From Candidatus Levybacteria bacterium GW2011_GWA1_37_16 (GTDB lineage: Bacteria; Patescibacteriota; Microgenomatia; Levybacterales; UBA12049), in contig CALRDJ010000004.1 of assembly GCA_943354875.1 (NCBI GenBank), forward strand, positions 1 through 38,600: a DNA stretch of 38,600 nucleotides, in the 5' to 3' direction. Shown piece by piece: positions 13,474-21,487 of this stretch (position 1 is the stretch's first letter; each line of letters opens with the position of its first letter). Under the pieces are notes generated by a model that was not told the origin of the DNA, searched no databases, and saw nothing but the letters and a program-made list of their open reading frames with translations. The position numbers were made by a program, and so were the translations under genes.

Positions 13474-13558
13474 GCTTGTGGAATGAGAGGAATGTTCTTG
13501 CGAGGAACTATTGTATTATAACAATACTTGCTCTAAAATTCAACCCATTCCGCTACTC
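13468..13558. repeat. Right copies of the integrase-flanking repeats
   Basis: The 22-base motif at 13468-13489 is followed by TTCTTGCGAGG at 13495-13505. A shortened, inverted copy lacking TTGT, CATTCCGCTACTC, lies at 13546-13558. Together with 12367-12407 this gives three related copies around the int gene and near the ftsZ att site, as expected for arm-type binding sites. Confidence 0.45.
13515..13523 (-). promoter_or_regulatory. Extended -10 promoter of the integrase gene
   Basis: TGT-TATAAT on the minus strand, about 58 bases before the ATG. Unlike most genes here, the integrase thus has a leader of about 50 bases, which contains the repeat motif and the hairpin over the start. A clear -35 is not seen. 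Confidence 0.5.
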
Positions 13559-13566
13559 TGCAGACA

Positions 13567-13591
13567 TTAAAAAAGCACCTCATCGGTGCTT
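13567..13591 (-). terminator. ftsZ: Terminator of ftsZ
   Basis: On the minus strand AAGCACC-GATGA-GGTGCTT is followed by a T-run. It is a perfect 7-bp stem 24 bases after the ftsZ stop, ending the division operon before the integrase. If the att interpretation is right, this terminator came with the element. Confidence 0.85.
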
Positions 13592-13609
13592 GATCTGAAA
13601 GTAGCTTCT

Positions 13610-13644
13610 AGTAGTTAATTCCTCTGCCGTAGAAATGCGGGAAT
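13610..13644. repeat. ftsZ 3' end att candidate (right side)
   Basis: This covers the last nine codons, stop and five following bases of ftsZ. Positions 13610-13631 match 6003-6024 (20 of 22), and 13633-13644 match 6086-6097 exactly. Taken as the right-hand attachment site. Confidence 0.6.
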
Positions 13645-14793
13645 GTCCCAGACATCTTCTTTTTCCGTCTCTCGTTCCTTTTCTGGCTGAGTCTGAGAAA
13701 TCGGCTGACTGGATGAGGAGTAATTATTATTTGAAGTCACTGGCGGATTCACCGGCTGAGGCATAGAATTTCCCTGTCCTCCCATACTTATATTCGTCAG
13801 GCGTTCTGGGGTATTTATAAATCCTTTTAGCGTCTGCTTCGTCGAGTCAAAACCAGTAGCGATGACGGTGATCTTTATCTGATCTCTCATACTCTCATCG
13901 ATAGTGGCTCCGAAAATGATATTCGCATCTGGATCCGCTGCATTTGATATGATTTTCGCTGCTTCGTCCACCTCTGCCATAGTAAGGTCAGGTCCACCGA
14001 TGATGTTGAAGAGCACTCCGCGAGCACCATCCATAGAAATTTCTAGTAATGGCGAGGCTATCGCTGAACGAGCTGCTGTCTGTGCCCTGTTCTCTCCTAC
14101 TCCGCTTCCTATTCCCATAAGAGCTGATCCAGCATTTGTCATGATACTTCGGACGTCTGCGAAATCGACATTGATGAGTCCTGGTAACGTGATGAGATCA
14201 GAAATTCCCTGTACGCCCTGAGTCAGTACTGAATCTGCGACTTTAAAAGCTTCCAGTAGTGATAATTTTTTATCGACCACATCGAGGATTCTTTGGTTTG
14301 GAATGACAATCAAAGTATCTACTTTATCTTTTAGATTTTCTAGTCCATCTTCAGCCGAAACCTGTCGCCTAGTTCCTTCAAAAGTAAAAGGCTTCGTGAC
14401 CACTGCGATGGTCAATGCACCGACTTCCTTCGCGATACTCGCGATCACCGGAGTAGCACCAGTTCCGGTACCGCCTCCTAGACCAGCGGCGAGAAAAACC
14501 ATGTCAGAACCTTCCAGGAGACTCTTTATTTTCTCTGCACTTTCCTCAGCTGCTTGTCGTCCGATATCAGGGTCTCCACCAGATCCCAAACCCTTCGTGA
14601 GATTATCACCGATCTGAAGTTTTGTCGGAGACTGGTTGAGAAGGAGTGCTTGCGCATCGGTATTTACAGCCACGAAATCGACTCCCTGGATTTGTCCTGA
14701 AGCGATCATGGAGTTTATAGCATTTGTACCACCACCACCAACACCTAGTACGCGGATCTTAGCAAAATTCGTAGTTTGAGGCTTAATCAGCAT
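13615..14793 (-). CDS. ftsZ: Cell division protein FtsZ
   Basis: 392 residues, tubulin-like GTPase that polymerises into the Z-ring. The start is the ATG at 14793; a TTG two codons earlier is less likely. The glycine-rich nucleotide loop (Gly-Val-Gly-Gly-Gly-Gly-Thr-Asn-Ala) is near residue 20. The tubulin signature Gly-Gly-Gly-Thr-Gly-Thr-Gly is near 108, and the T7-loop region Asn-Val-Asp-Phe-Ala-Asp-Val near 209. A disordered Gln/Ser/Pro-rich linker (about 330-380) leads to the conserved C-terminal peptide Asp-Ile-Pro-Ala-Phe-Leu-Arg that binds FtsA and other partners. That tail overlaps the inferred attachment site of the neighbouring element. A 389-base gap with repeats separates it from ftsA, so it probably has its own promoter. 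Confidence 0.98.
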   Translation of the reverse strand: MLIKPQTTNFAKIRVLGVGGGGTNAINSMIASGQIQGVDFVAVNTDAQALLLNQSPTKLQIGDNLTKGLGSGGDPDIGRQAAEESAEKIKSLLEGSDMVFLAAGLGGGTGTGATPVIASIAKEVGALTIAVVTKPFTFEGTRRQVSAEDGLENLKDKVDTLIVIPNQRILDVVDKKLSLLEAFKVADSVLTQGVQGISDLITLPGLINVDFADVRSIMTNAGSALMGIGSGVGENRAQTAARSAIASPLLEISMDGARGVLFNIIGGPDLTMAEVDEAAKIISNAADPDANIIFGATIDESMRDQIKITVIATGFDSTKQTLKGFINTPERLTNISMGGQGNSMPQPVNPPVTSNNNYSSSSQPISQTQPEKERETEKEDVWDIPAFLRQRN

Positions 14794-14847
14794 TTGCAAG
14801 AATCCTAACAGATCGTATATTTTTTTGCAAGCCCTGTTTCGATTGTC

Positions 14848-15057
14848 ATCCTGAACTTGTTTCGGGATCTCCCTCGTTTACCCTGAGCTTGTCAAAGAGT
14901 TATTTTAAATGCAAATGAAGAATTTTTATTCTCTCCAATACTTTTGTAACCAAAAGTATACAAAAGAATCTCTTGCTACGAAGTCTGACTAAAAATCTTC
15001 AGTCGTTAGTCGGGGGATTGTCCTCCCCCTTCAGCAATTCGCTGGATTCCCCCTGAC
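14848..15057. repeat. Palindromic intergenic repeats between ftsA and ftsZ
   Basis: The 389-base gap (14794-15182) has no gene. It holds three clear hairpins: ATCCTGAA/TTCGGGAT (14848-14868), within a 'GTCATCCTGAAC...GGATC' motif of the widespread REP-like type; a 9-bp palindrome ATACTTTTG-TAAC-CAAAAGTAT (14938-14959); and a GTCGGGGGA/TCCCCCTGAC stem (15009-15057) enclosing CAGC/GCTG. 'TACCCTGAGCTTGTCAAAG' (14880-14898) is a second half-site of the first type. These look like a small non-coding interspersed element. Confidence 0.6.
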
Positions 15058-15182
15058 AACTCCTTCAGATTTTCTTAACGCCCTTTGTTCTGACGCAAGA
15101 AACGAAAGAAATACTCTAAATACTTAATGTAAAATACTAAATACAATTTTCTAGGATCTAACATCTAGGATCTTGTAGTGGC

Positions 15183-16496
15183 TTACGGGATAAACGATTT
15201 GATGAGGTCAATTACCTTTTTGAAAAACTTTCCACCGGATACACCGCGGAGAAACGGAATCTGTGGCATATTCATACCAAAAGGTAGCGTTGACTCACTC
15301 TCCAAAGTAGACCCATACATGGCTAGCCCTATAACAGTCGAGAATGCAGGACTTTGTACTTCATCGATAATACCTTTCATCTCCATAGGATATCCTACCC
15401 GTACTGGCATAGCGAGCATACGTTTCGCTGCATCCACAACACCTATCGTGAGTGCGCCACCGCCTGATATAACGAGTCCTGCTGGCATTTGCCCCCCATA
15501 CCCACTTTTCTTAATTTCAATCCCTACCATGGTAAATATCTCATTCAACCGCGGACGGATAATACCATCGATAAGGGTTTTTTTCGAAATCTTTCGTACT
15601 TCTTCAGGTAAATTAAGTGAGCTTACGTCGATTTCATCTTTTTTCTCAGTAGAAACAGGCTCTCTACCCACAGACATGTCATCTTCATGACGCAAGACTT
15701 TCCGCTCTATTTCTTTCGATAAGTATAACTTTATCTTCTCAGCACTCTCGAGCGAAATACGAAGTCCAATAGCCAAGTCATTTGTAATATGACGTGCGCC
15801 GATGGGCAAAACAGATGAATATGCTACTGATCCTTCTACATAGACACAAATATCAGTCGTACCAGCACCGATATCGACTAAGACTACTCCCAATTCTTTT
15901 TCTGTTTCAGATAGCACTGCAAGACTACTGGCATATCCACTAAAGACTACGCTGTCTACATCTACTCCTACCCCTCCGAGCGCTTTTTCTAAGTTACGCA
16001 GCGATGTAGCATTTGCTGAAATAATATGAGTATCTACTTCTAACCGAACACCAGTCATCCCTATCGGATCTTTAATACCTTCTTGTCCGTCTACTGTGTA
16101 GTTACGAGGCAGTACATGCATAATATCTCGAGAAGATGGCATGGAAACAGCACGCGCAGCATCGATCACACGACCTAAGTCACTTGGACTAATTTCTCCA
16201 TCTGGTGAAGAAACAGCTACGACTCCTCGTGAATTCTGACTTTCGATATGACCTCCGCTTACAGAAACGATTACGTGAGCAGCGGAATACCCTGCCATGC
16301 GCTCTGCAGACTCCAAAGATCCATTTATCGCAGATACTGCTTCTTCTATGTCGACGATCTGACCTTTTCTAATACCGAGTGCTTTATGCTCTGAGACACC
16401 GAGGACGTTTACCACATCGTCAATCCTAGCGATAACGGTTACGATTTTCGAGGTTCCTATATCAATCCCTACTACTATTTTTCCGTCTGTAGCCAT
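15183..16496 (-). CDS. ftsA: Cell division protein FtsA
   Basis: 437 residues, actin-like ATPase that anchors FtsZ filaments to the membrane. Phosphate-1 motif Gly-Ile-Asp-Ile-Gly-Thr-Ser-Lys is at residues 10-17, phosphate-2 Val-Asp-Ile-Gly-Ala-Gly-Thr-Thr-Asp near 210, and the adenosine motif Ile-Ser-Gly-Gly-Gly-Ala near 345. The C-terminus ends in an amphipathic helix with alternating Phe/Ile/Leu and Lys, the membrane-targeting sequence. Length is close to the usual 420. It follows the ftsQ-like gene by six bases, in the same order as in classical division clusters. Confidence 0.97.
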   Translation of the reverse strand: MATDGKIVVGIDIGTSKIVTVIARIDDVVNVLGVSEHKALGIRKGQIVDIEEAVSAINGSLESAERMAGYSAAHVIVSVSGGHIESQNSRGVVAVSSPDGEISPSDLGRVIDAARAVSMPSSRDIMHVLPRNYTVDGQEGIKDPIGMTGVRLEVDTHIISANATSLRNLEKALGGVGVDVDSVVFSGYASSLAVLSETEKELGVVLVDIGAGTTDICVYVEGSVAYSSVLPIGARHITNDLAIGLRISLESAEKIKLYLSKEIERKVLRHEDDMSVGREPVSTEKKDEIDVSSLNLPEEVRKISKKTLIDGIIRPRLNEIFTMVGIEIKKSGYGGQMPAGLVISGGGALTIGVVDAAKRMLAMPVRVGYPMEMKGIIDEVQSPAFSTVIGLAMYGSTLESESTLPFGMNMPQIPFLRGVSGGKFFKKVIDLIKSFIP

Positions 16497-16502
16497 ATCT
16501 AT

Positions 16503-16940
16503 TTATTTTAACTCAATCACAGGCTTATCAAACCGCAAATCCAAGCGCTTCACAGCCTTACCTTCTATTGTAAGTCTCGAGAGTATGAGTTGTAAAGAGG
16601 CGACCTGATCATGAAGGTTTTTCTCGCGAGAAAATAAAATTTCTTCTCCTCCAGAAAGCCTTACTTGAAATCCTGCTGAATCACTCGAGACAGATAGAGA
16701 CGATGGTACTACATGAATAGCTTGTAACTCATCTCTGAGTGGAGACAACTCATCTGATGAGGCATGAAGGAATGTTTTTTCAGAAAGAGGATTTAAAATT
16801 ACGGGCTGGAAATAAAACTGATAAGCAAGCGCATAAAAAAAAGCTGGAGACAGAAGCAATAAAAGTATAAGGAGAAAAAGAAGAGGAGATTTTTTTCTCG
16901 ATTTTTTCTGAAGCTTAGCACTGCGACGTGATGTAAACAT
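16503..16940 (-). CDS. ftsQ: FtsQ/DivIB-like division protein
   Basis: 145 residues from the ATG at 16940. A basic cytoplasmic tail (Arg-Arg-Ser-Ala-Lys, Lys-Lys-Ser-Arg-Lys-Lys) is followed by one transmembrane helix (about 19-42) and a short outer domain. The last residues, Arg-Leu-Asp-Leu-Arg-Phe-Asp-Lys-Pro-Val, match the Asp-Leu-Arg-Phe ending of FtsQ. It is much smaller than typical FtsQ (about 250-280), and the POTRA region is not evident, so the call rests on position between murG and ftsA, topology and this tail. FtsQ links early and late divisome proteins. The start lies one base after the murG stop. Confidence 0.7.
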   Translation of the reverse strand: MFTSRRSAKLQKKSRKKSPLLFLLILLLLLSPAFFYALAYQFYFQPVILNPLSEKTFLHASSDELSPLRDELQAIHVVPSSLSVSSDSAGFQVRLSGGEEILFSREKNLHDQVASLQLILSRLTIEGKAVKRLDLRFDKPVIELK

Positions 16941-16941
16941 A

Positions 16942-18063
16942 CTATGAAGCCACAACTCCATGAAGAACTCGGATAATACCATCTGCTGCATTTTCTAAAG
17001 TGTTTTTTATGGAAACTTTCGTTTTATAGGTATCAATATTCTCCATCATGGTCTGAATTTTTTGAGAGAGAATATCTGGCGTAAGACTTTGCTGATCCAT
17101 TATCTCTGAGAGTCCTGCATCTTTTAGCATCTGGGCGTTTTTTCCTTGCTCGTTATTTTGAGAAATAGGAAGAGGGATAAGCAGACTCGGCTTTTCAAAG
17201 TACAAAAGCTCTGTCACTGTGTTCATACCGCTTCTGGATATAATCAAATCTGCTTTTTCCAAAATCTGTGCGACCTCTTCGGGCTTTACAAATTTCGTAA
17301 CTATATATCGGTCTTTTTCTTCCCCCAAGGATTCTCGTTTTTCAATTAATCGGTCAAAGTCGCCATACAACTTCGCATCTCCTGTTTGGTGAATAATGCG
17401 GTATTTTTTTATCAGTTTTTCCAGTGCTCCCTCGACTAACTCATTTATTGCATGCGATCCACTACTTCCACCAGTAATATACAGCAATGGGTCTTCCCCA
17501 TTTGGTATTGGAAGTTGCTCGCCTCGCTTCACGGTCGAAGCGGGGGTATTAGAAATTGGGTATTTTCGTACCGGATTACCGGTCAATACCGTTTTAGATG
17601 CAGGAAAAAATGGCGCAGAGGACTCCCAGGAAATACAAATTTTTCGAGCAAATTTTCCTACAAATATATTTGATGCTCCCGCTTCGAGTGTTTGTTCGTG
17701 AACTACGATCGGAATTCTCAAAAGCTTGGCAGCGATAGCTACGGGAACTGCCACATACCCACCAAAAGATAATACGACATCCGGTCGAAGCGTCCTGAGT
17801 CCGATATAAGCCTGAATAAGTCCATAGGGAGTTTTCAGGAGAGATGGAATCGTATGTCGACTAAAGTGGCGCTGGAGTCGTCCGGTCATCAGAGAGATAA
17901 ACGGGATGTTCCGACTCGTCATCGTCTGATACTCCAGAGAGAGCGCAGTATCTTCTTCGAATGCATGCTTTCTTCCCATCACGATTACCTTATCTTCTTT
18001 CGGTAATCGTTCGATAACTGCTAATGCTGGCGATAAATGGCCTCCACAAATAATAATACGCAT
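16942..18063 (-). CDS. murG: UDP-GlcNAc:undecaprenyl-PP-MurNAc-pentapeptide GlcNAc transferase MurG
   Basis: 373 residues, GT-B glycosyltransferase of family 28 that converts lipid I to lipid II on the inner membrane face. Visible are His-Glu-Gln-Thr (about residue 128), Gly-Gly-Ser-Ser-Gly-Ser near 200, Ile-Ser-Arg-Ser-Gly-Met-Asn-Thr near 277 and Ile-Pro-Leu-Pro with Gln-x-x-Asn just after. The N-terminal loop is short: Cys-Gly-Gly-His-Leu-Ser-Pro-Ala replaces the usual Gly-Gly-Thr-Gly-Gly-His. The gene starts four bases after ftsW and ends one base before the ftsQ-like start. Confidence 0.95.
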   Translation of the reverse strand: MRIIICGGHLSPALAVIERLPKEDKVIVMGRKHAFEEDTALSLEYQTMTSRNIPFISLMTGRLQRHFSRHTIPSLLKTPYGLIQAYIGLRTLRPDVVLSFGGYVAVPVAIAAKLLRIPIVVHEQTLEAGASNIFVGKFARKICISWESSAPFFPASKTVLTGNPVRKYPISNTPASTVKRGEQLPIPNGEDPLLYITGGSSGSHAINELVEGALEKLIKKYRIIHQTGDAKLYGDFDRLIEKRESLGEEKDRYIVTKFVKPEEVAQILEKADLIISRSGMNTVTELLYFEKPSLLIPLPISQNNEQGKNAQMLKDAGLSEIMDQQSLTPDILSQKIQTMMENIDTYKTKVSIKNTLENAADGIIRVLHGVVAS

Positions 18064-18066
18064 ATA

Positions 18067-19170
18067 CTAAAACTTTCTGATGGTGCTCTCTATTTTACTA
18101 CGTGACTGCCGAGAAATACTCAGCAATATTCCGATCGCACACATGTCTATGACAAGCGCTGACCCACCATATGAAATAAATGGCAACGGTATACCGGTCA
18201 GAGGAATAAGAGCGGTTTGGGCTGCCAAATTTATAAATGCCTGAACTGCCAAAAATGAAATGATTCCTCCTGCTAACAGCTTACCAAATGTATCTTTCGC
18301 ATTTACTGCAATTACAAACCCCCGCCATACAACCGCCATGAAAATGAGAACTAAAATAGTCGATCCTATAAATCCGACCTCTTCAGCGATAATGGCAAAT
18401 ATAGAGTCAGTCGTATTTTCAGGAAGATATGCATATTTCTGTAATGAATTACCAAGCCCCAGACCAGTAATCCCACCAGATCCCAGAGCGATCAAAATTT
18501 GTCTTACATGATACGTCGCATGCTCAGGAGAATCTCCTATATTCATAAACGTAGCAAGTCTCGCCGCGCGATATGGAGAGAATTTTATGAGTAGAAATCC
18601 TGCTACCCCTACGACCGGAACAGCTGCGAGAAACTTCCAAATGCTTCCGCCAGAAAGAAAATAAATAACTGCAGCTTCTACTAAGATGACTGATGCTGTT
18701 CCCATATCAGGCTCTAACATTACGAGCCCTAAAACTAGCCCGATAAGCAGGCAAAACGCCAAAAATCTTCCATTTTCTTTTCGAGAAAACCATGCTGCTA
18801 GATAAATCGCTAGTCCCAGCTTTACATATTCTGCCGGCTGGATAATAAAGAATCTCGCATCGATCCATCGATTAGCACCCAATGCATATATGCCGATTCC
18901 GGGGATAAAAACTCCTACCAACAGGACTATGGCAGAAATGAGAATAGGTAGTGATAAATTATAGAGCTTACGATAATCAAAAAACGTTGCCACGGTCATA
19001 GCGGTCAGTCCGAGTGCGACCCATTGAAATTGATCTCTGATATAGCGATATTTATCTCCGAAATCTCGATATGCGATATATGAAGATGCATTGAATATGC
19101 TAAGAAGTCCGAAGCTCACGAGTATAAGTACGAAAATTAAGAGTGGAAAATCGATTTGAATTTTCTTCAT
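18067..19170 (-). CDS. ftsW: SEDS peptidoglycan polymerase FtsW
   Basis: 367 residues with about ten transmembrane helices. The SEDS signatures are present: Tyr-Val-Lys-Leu near residue 115, Gly-Leu-Gly-x-Gly-x-Ser-x-Gln-Lys near 240, Glu-Asp/Glu-Glu-Val-Gly-Phe near 264, and Pro-Phe-Ile-Ser-Tyr-Gly-Gly-Ser near 333. It polymerises lipid II glycan strands at the septum with its partner class B PBP, here the 34379-36064 gene. FtsW is preferred to RodA from its place between mraY and murG. A TATATT six bases or so before the ATG may give a secondary promoter. Confidence 0.95.
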   Translation of the reverse strand: MKKIQIDFPLLIFVLILVSFGLLSIFNASSYIAYRDFGDKYRYIRDQFQWVALGLTAMTVATFFDYRKLYNLSLPILISAIVLLVGVFIPGIGIYALGANRWIDARFFIIQPAEYVKLGLAIYLAAWFSRKENGRFLAFCLLIGLVLGLVMLEPDMGTASVILVEAAVIYFLSGGSIWKFLAAVPVVGVAGFLLIKFSPYRAARLATFMNIGDSPEHATYHVRQILIALGSGGITGLGLGNSLQKYAYLPENTTDSIFAIIAEEVGFIGSTILVLIFMAVVWRGFVIAVNAKDTFGKLLAGGIISFLAVQAFINLAAQTALIPLTGIPLPFISYGGSALVIDMCAIGILLSISRQSRSKIESTIRKF

Positions 19171-19219
19171 ATGAATATAATAAGTATAAGGTGAATGCTA
19201 GAGAATTGGAAGAGAAATT

Positions 19220-20224
19220 TTAGATAAATGCGATGTACAAACCGACTATGGCAAATACAAATCCGAGAAGCCAAGCTCTCATGACAATCTTTGGCTCTTC
19301 CCATCCACGTTTTTGAAAATATAAATGAAGAGGTGCGGCAGCGAATAACTTTCTTCCTAAGAATCGTTTCGACAAAAGCTGGATAAGTGACGAACCGATC
19401 TCAAGAACAAATACTCCACCAATTACTGCAATTGCTATCGTTTTTCCAGTCAGAAGTCCTATGACTGCCAGCACTGCTCCGAGCGATAACGCGCCCACGT
19501 CACCCAACCAAATGCGAGCCTTATAAATATTGAAATATAAAAAGGCCGCCACACTTCCCATGAGTATAGCGATAAAGATACCCAGCGTCTCATCTAGCTG
19601 CCTTGAGGAGATAGCTAAGAATGCTACCAAGCAAATAATCAAAAGTCCTGGGGCAAGTCCATCCAGCCCATCGGCGATATTCACTGCATTTACGAAAGAA
19701 ACGATCACAAAGGCTGCAAAGGGTATAAAGAGGAATCCCATATTTGCCAATCCAAATCCATGAACGAAAAGAAAGTCGTAACCAAGCTGTGCATAGAAAA
19801 CATAGGCGATAATAAATGCCATAATCCATTGGATTAAGAATTTATAACCGAAAGAAATACCGAAGAAACCATTTTTTCCACCGACCAATTTCTTCACATC
19901 ATCATACAGCCCCAGCAGTCCAAAACCGATGAATGCGAACAGCATAACGAAGAGCTCCCATGGCTTTATGTGAATACCAAAGATTCCATATGCCCACAGC
20001 GTCAATATAGTAACTATAGCGATTATGAGAATCCCGCCACCAAATGGCGTTCCTACTTTCCACGCATGAAATTTATCAAAAAGTGGTGTAAGCTGATTAA
20101 ACGGATCTTTTGTTTTTTGCTCTACCCTACGAAGTTTTATTTTATAGAGAAAGTCTATAAAAGGCACGAAAAGAATACCGCTGATCACAAAAGAAAGGAT
20201 AGATAGCCCCAAAAGCTGCGCCAT
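19220..20224 (-). CDS. mraY: Phospho-MurNAc-pentapeptide transferase MraY
   Basis: 334 residues with about ten transmembrane helices. Catalytic motifs: Tyr-Asp-Asp-Val-Lys-Lys near residue 106, Asn-Ala-Val-Asn-Ile-Ala-Asp-Gly-Leu-Asp-Gly-Leu near 178-189, Gly-Asp-Val-Gly-Ala-Leu near 242, and a cytoplasmic His-Leu-Tyr-Phe-Gln-Lys-Arg-Gly-Trp-Glu near 297. It transfers phospho-MurNAc-pentapeptide to undecaprenyl phosphate, making lipid I. It heads the mraY-ftsW-murG-ftsQ-ftsA block. A gene on the opposite strand starts 94 bases upstream, so a new transcription unit begins here. Confidence 0.97.
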   Translation of the reverse strand: MAQLLGLSILSFVISGILFVPFIDFLYKIKLRRVEQKTKDPFNQLTPLFDKFHAWKVGTPFGGGILIIAIVTILTLWAYGIFGIHIKPWELFVMLFAFIGFGLLGLYDDVKKLVGGKNGFFGISFGYKFLIQWIMAFIIAYVFYAQLGYDFLFVHGFGLANMGFLFIPFAAFVIVSFVNAVNIADGLDGLAPGLLIICLVAFLAISSRQLDETLGIFIAILMGSVAAFLYFNIYKARIWLGDVGALSLGAVLAVIGLLTGKTIAIAVIGGVFVLEIGSSLIQLLSKRFLGRKLFAAAPLHLYFQKRGWEEPKIVMRAWLLGFVFAIVGLYIAFI

Positions 20225-20232
20225 ATCTCACT

Positions 20233-20238
20233 ATTATA
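20233..20238 (-). promoter_or_regulatory. -10 box of the mraY unit
   Basis: A perfect TATAAT on the minus strand ends eight bases before the mraY ATG. The message is therefore nearly leaderless. Confidence 0.55.
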
Positions 20239-20317
20239 CTCTTCCTGAGGCTGTTATTCAAACTCCCGAAAGCAAGCTTGCGTTTTCCCGTTCTTAGTAG
20301 TATAGTGCTTCACTATA

Positions 20318-21487
20318 ATGGCAGGAGAATACGGTCCACAAGGAAACCCACTGAATAAAAACTCTCAGCGGGAGGTTACCAGATTTTCTGGACCTCAACT
20401 GCGTGAGATTAATACCCAAGCTTCTTCATATCTAGATGCACATCCGGAAGCAGATAGAGACACTCTCGTATCCCAATTTAGCACCAATACCAAACAAGCC
20501 GAGCGGTTTCAGAAAGGCCTGGATGTACTGAATCAAATGGCAGTTTTTAACTCTGACGGCTTTGATCCGGCCCAAAACATCCTGACCGTTGTCGTGCGCG
20601 AGGATACTTCAAATCCTGTAAAAATAGAGCCAGTTGAGGGAAAATTTCATCACCATTATGAAACTTATTGGATTAAAGCCCCTGTGGAAAAACCAAAGGC
20701 TGAATCAAAAGTCGAACCAAAACCGGAAGCTCAGGACATAATTTATCCATTCGCCTCAGGAACTCGAAATACGACTCAACCAAGAAACAATGGGTTCAGA
20801 GAGGGTAAAGAGGACAGACGTAGCAGAGAAAGAAGAGAAGAACGAAGACGAATTTCGAAAAAATATTTTGATACCATTATCCTAGATGAAGGAAGAATGC
20901 ATGGAGGAGAGACCATGGCACTCAATATGTTAAGAGTAAATCTAGGAGATGATGGAAAAGCAATACTACTATATAAAAGAGACTTGTACAGAAAAAATCC
21001 CGATGGTACCGATCATCTTATCCAAATTGACAGAGAAACTGGAGCACTAATTACTGATGACCCGACCTATAGATATGAGGGGATTAGACCAGATAATCTA
21101 CGATACTATGAAGCACATGCGAAAGCACTTGAAGAAGGAAAAGCCGTTGACTATCAACCTCCTCCACTCCCTGAGGCTGAAATAGCATCGGTTTACCATC
21201 AAGCAGTGTCTGAAGGTTTTATTCAAGTCATAACCACTAGTAACGGGGTAGTTGAATTTGCTTATGAGGCAGACTCTTACTTTGGAAGAACCTATTCAAA
21301 AGCAGACTTAGAACAAGGAGTTTTGATTGATGCCTTGTTTTCTCATTTTTCAAAACTAAAACGCCCATTACGTCCTCAATTCGTCACTCATCTAAAAACA
21401 GTAAAGGCAGGGCTGGAACACGATTTCGCCAACAAATCAAAGAAGCTAAATAGTCAAAAACCCATGGATCCTAGTACCCCTTCATAA
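20318..21487 (+). CDS. Hypothetical soluble protein inserted against the wall-gene direction
   Basis: 389 residues, hydrophilic, with no signal peptide or membrane helix. Residues about 1-120 form one domain. They are followed by a Lys/Glu/Pro-rich linker and a very basic stretch with Arg-Arg-Ser-Arg-Glu-Arg-Arg-Glu-Glu-Arg near residue 170. A second mixed domain covers about 180-380. I recognise no family. The last 17 bases overlap the end of the convergent FemAB-like gene. TATAGT at 20301-20306 gives a transcript with a leader of about five bases. Its composition suggests nucleic-acid or phospholipid contact through the Arg patch, which is inference only. Confidence 0.6.
   Translation: MAGEYGPQGNPLNKNSQREVTRFSGPQLREINTQASSYLDAHPEADRDTLVSQFSTNTKQAERFQKGLDVLNQMAVFNSDGFDPAQNILTVVVREDTSNPVKIEPVEGKFHHHYETYWIKAPVEKPKAESKVEPKPEAQDIIYPFASGTRNTTQPRNNGFREGKEDRRSRERREERRRISKKYFDTIILDEGRMHGGETMALNMLRVNLGDDGKAILLYKRDLYRKNPDGTDHLIQIDRETGALITDDPTYRYEGIRPDNLRYYEAHAKALEEGKAVDYQPPPLPEAEIASVYHQAVSEGFIQVITTSNGVVEFAYEADSYFGRTYSKADLEQGVLIDALFSHFSKLKRPLRPQFVTHLKTVKAGLEHDFANKSKKLNSQKPMDPSTPS

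Larger units (their letters stand above)
6068..13644. mobile_element. Putative integrative element inserted at the 3' end of ftsZ
   Basis: The interval is bounded by direct repeats of the ftsZ 3' end (6068-6100 or 6003-6024 on the left, 13610-13644 on the right). It carries a tyrosine recombinase beside the ftsZ-proximal end, a reverse transcriptase, several small exported proteins, two structured RNA regions and hypothetical genes. None of these belongs to wall synthesis, whereas both flanks are housekeeping. The gene attached to ftsZ would gain its final codons and its terminator from the element. Limits are inferred from the repeats alone; excision or an empty site has not been seen. Confidence 0.62.

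Noticed and set aside
13904-14617. Long plus-strand open frames opposite ftsZ, and similar ones opposite ftsA, murA and rsmH
   Set aside because: They are antisense shadows of highly conserved genes, with low-complexity translations and no promoter.
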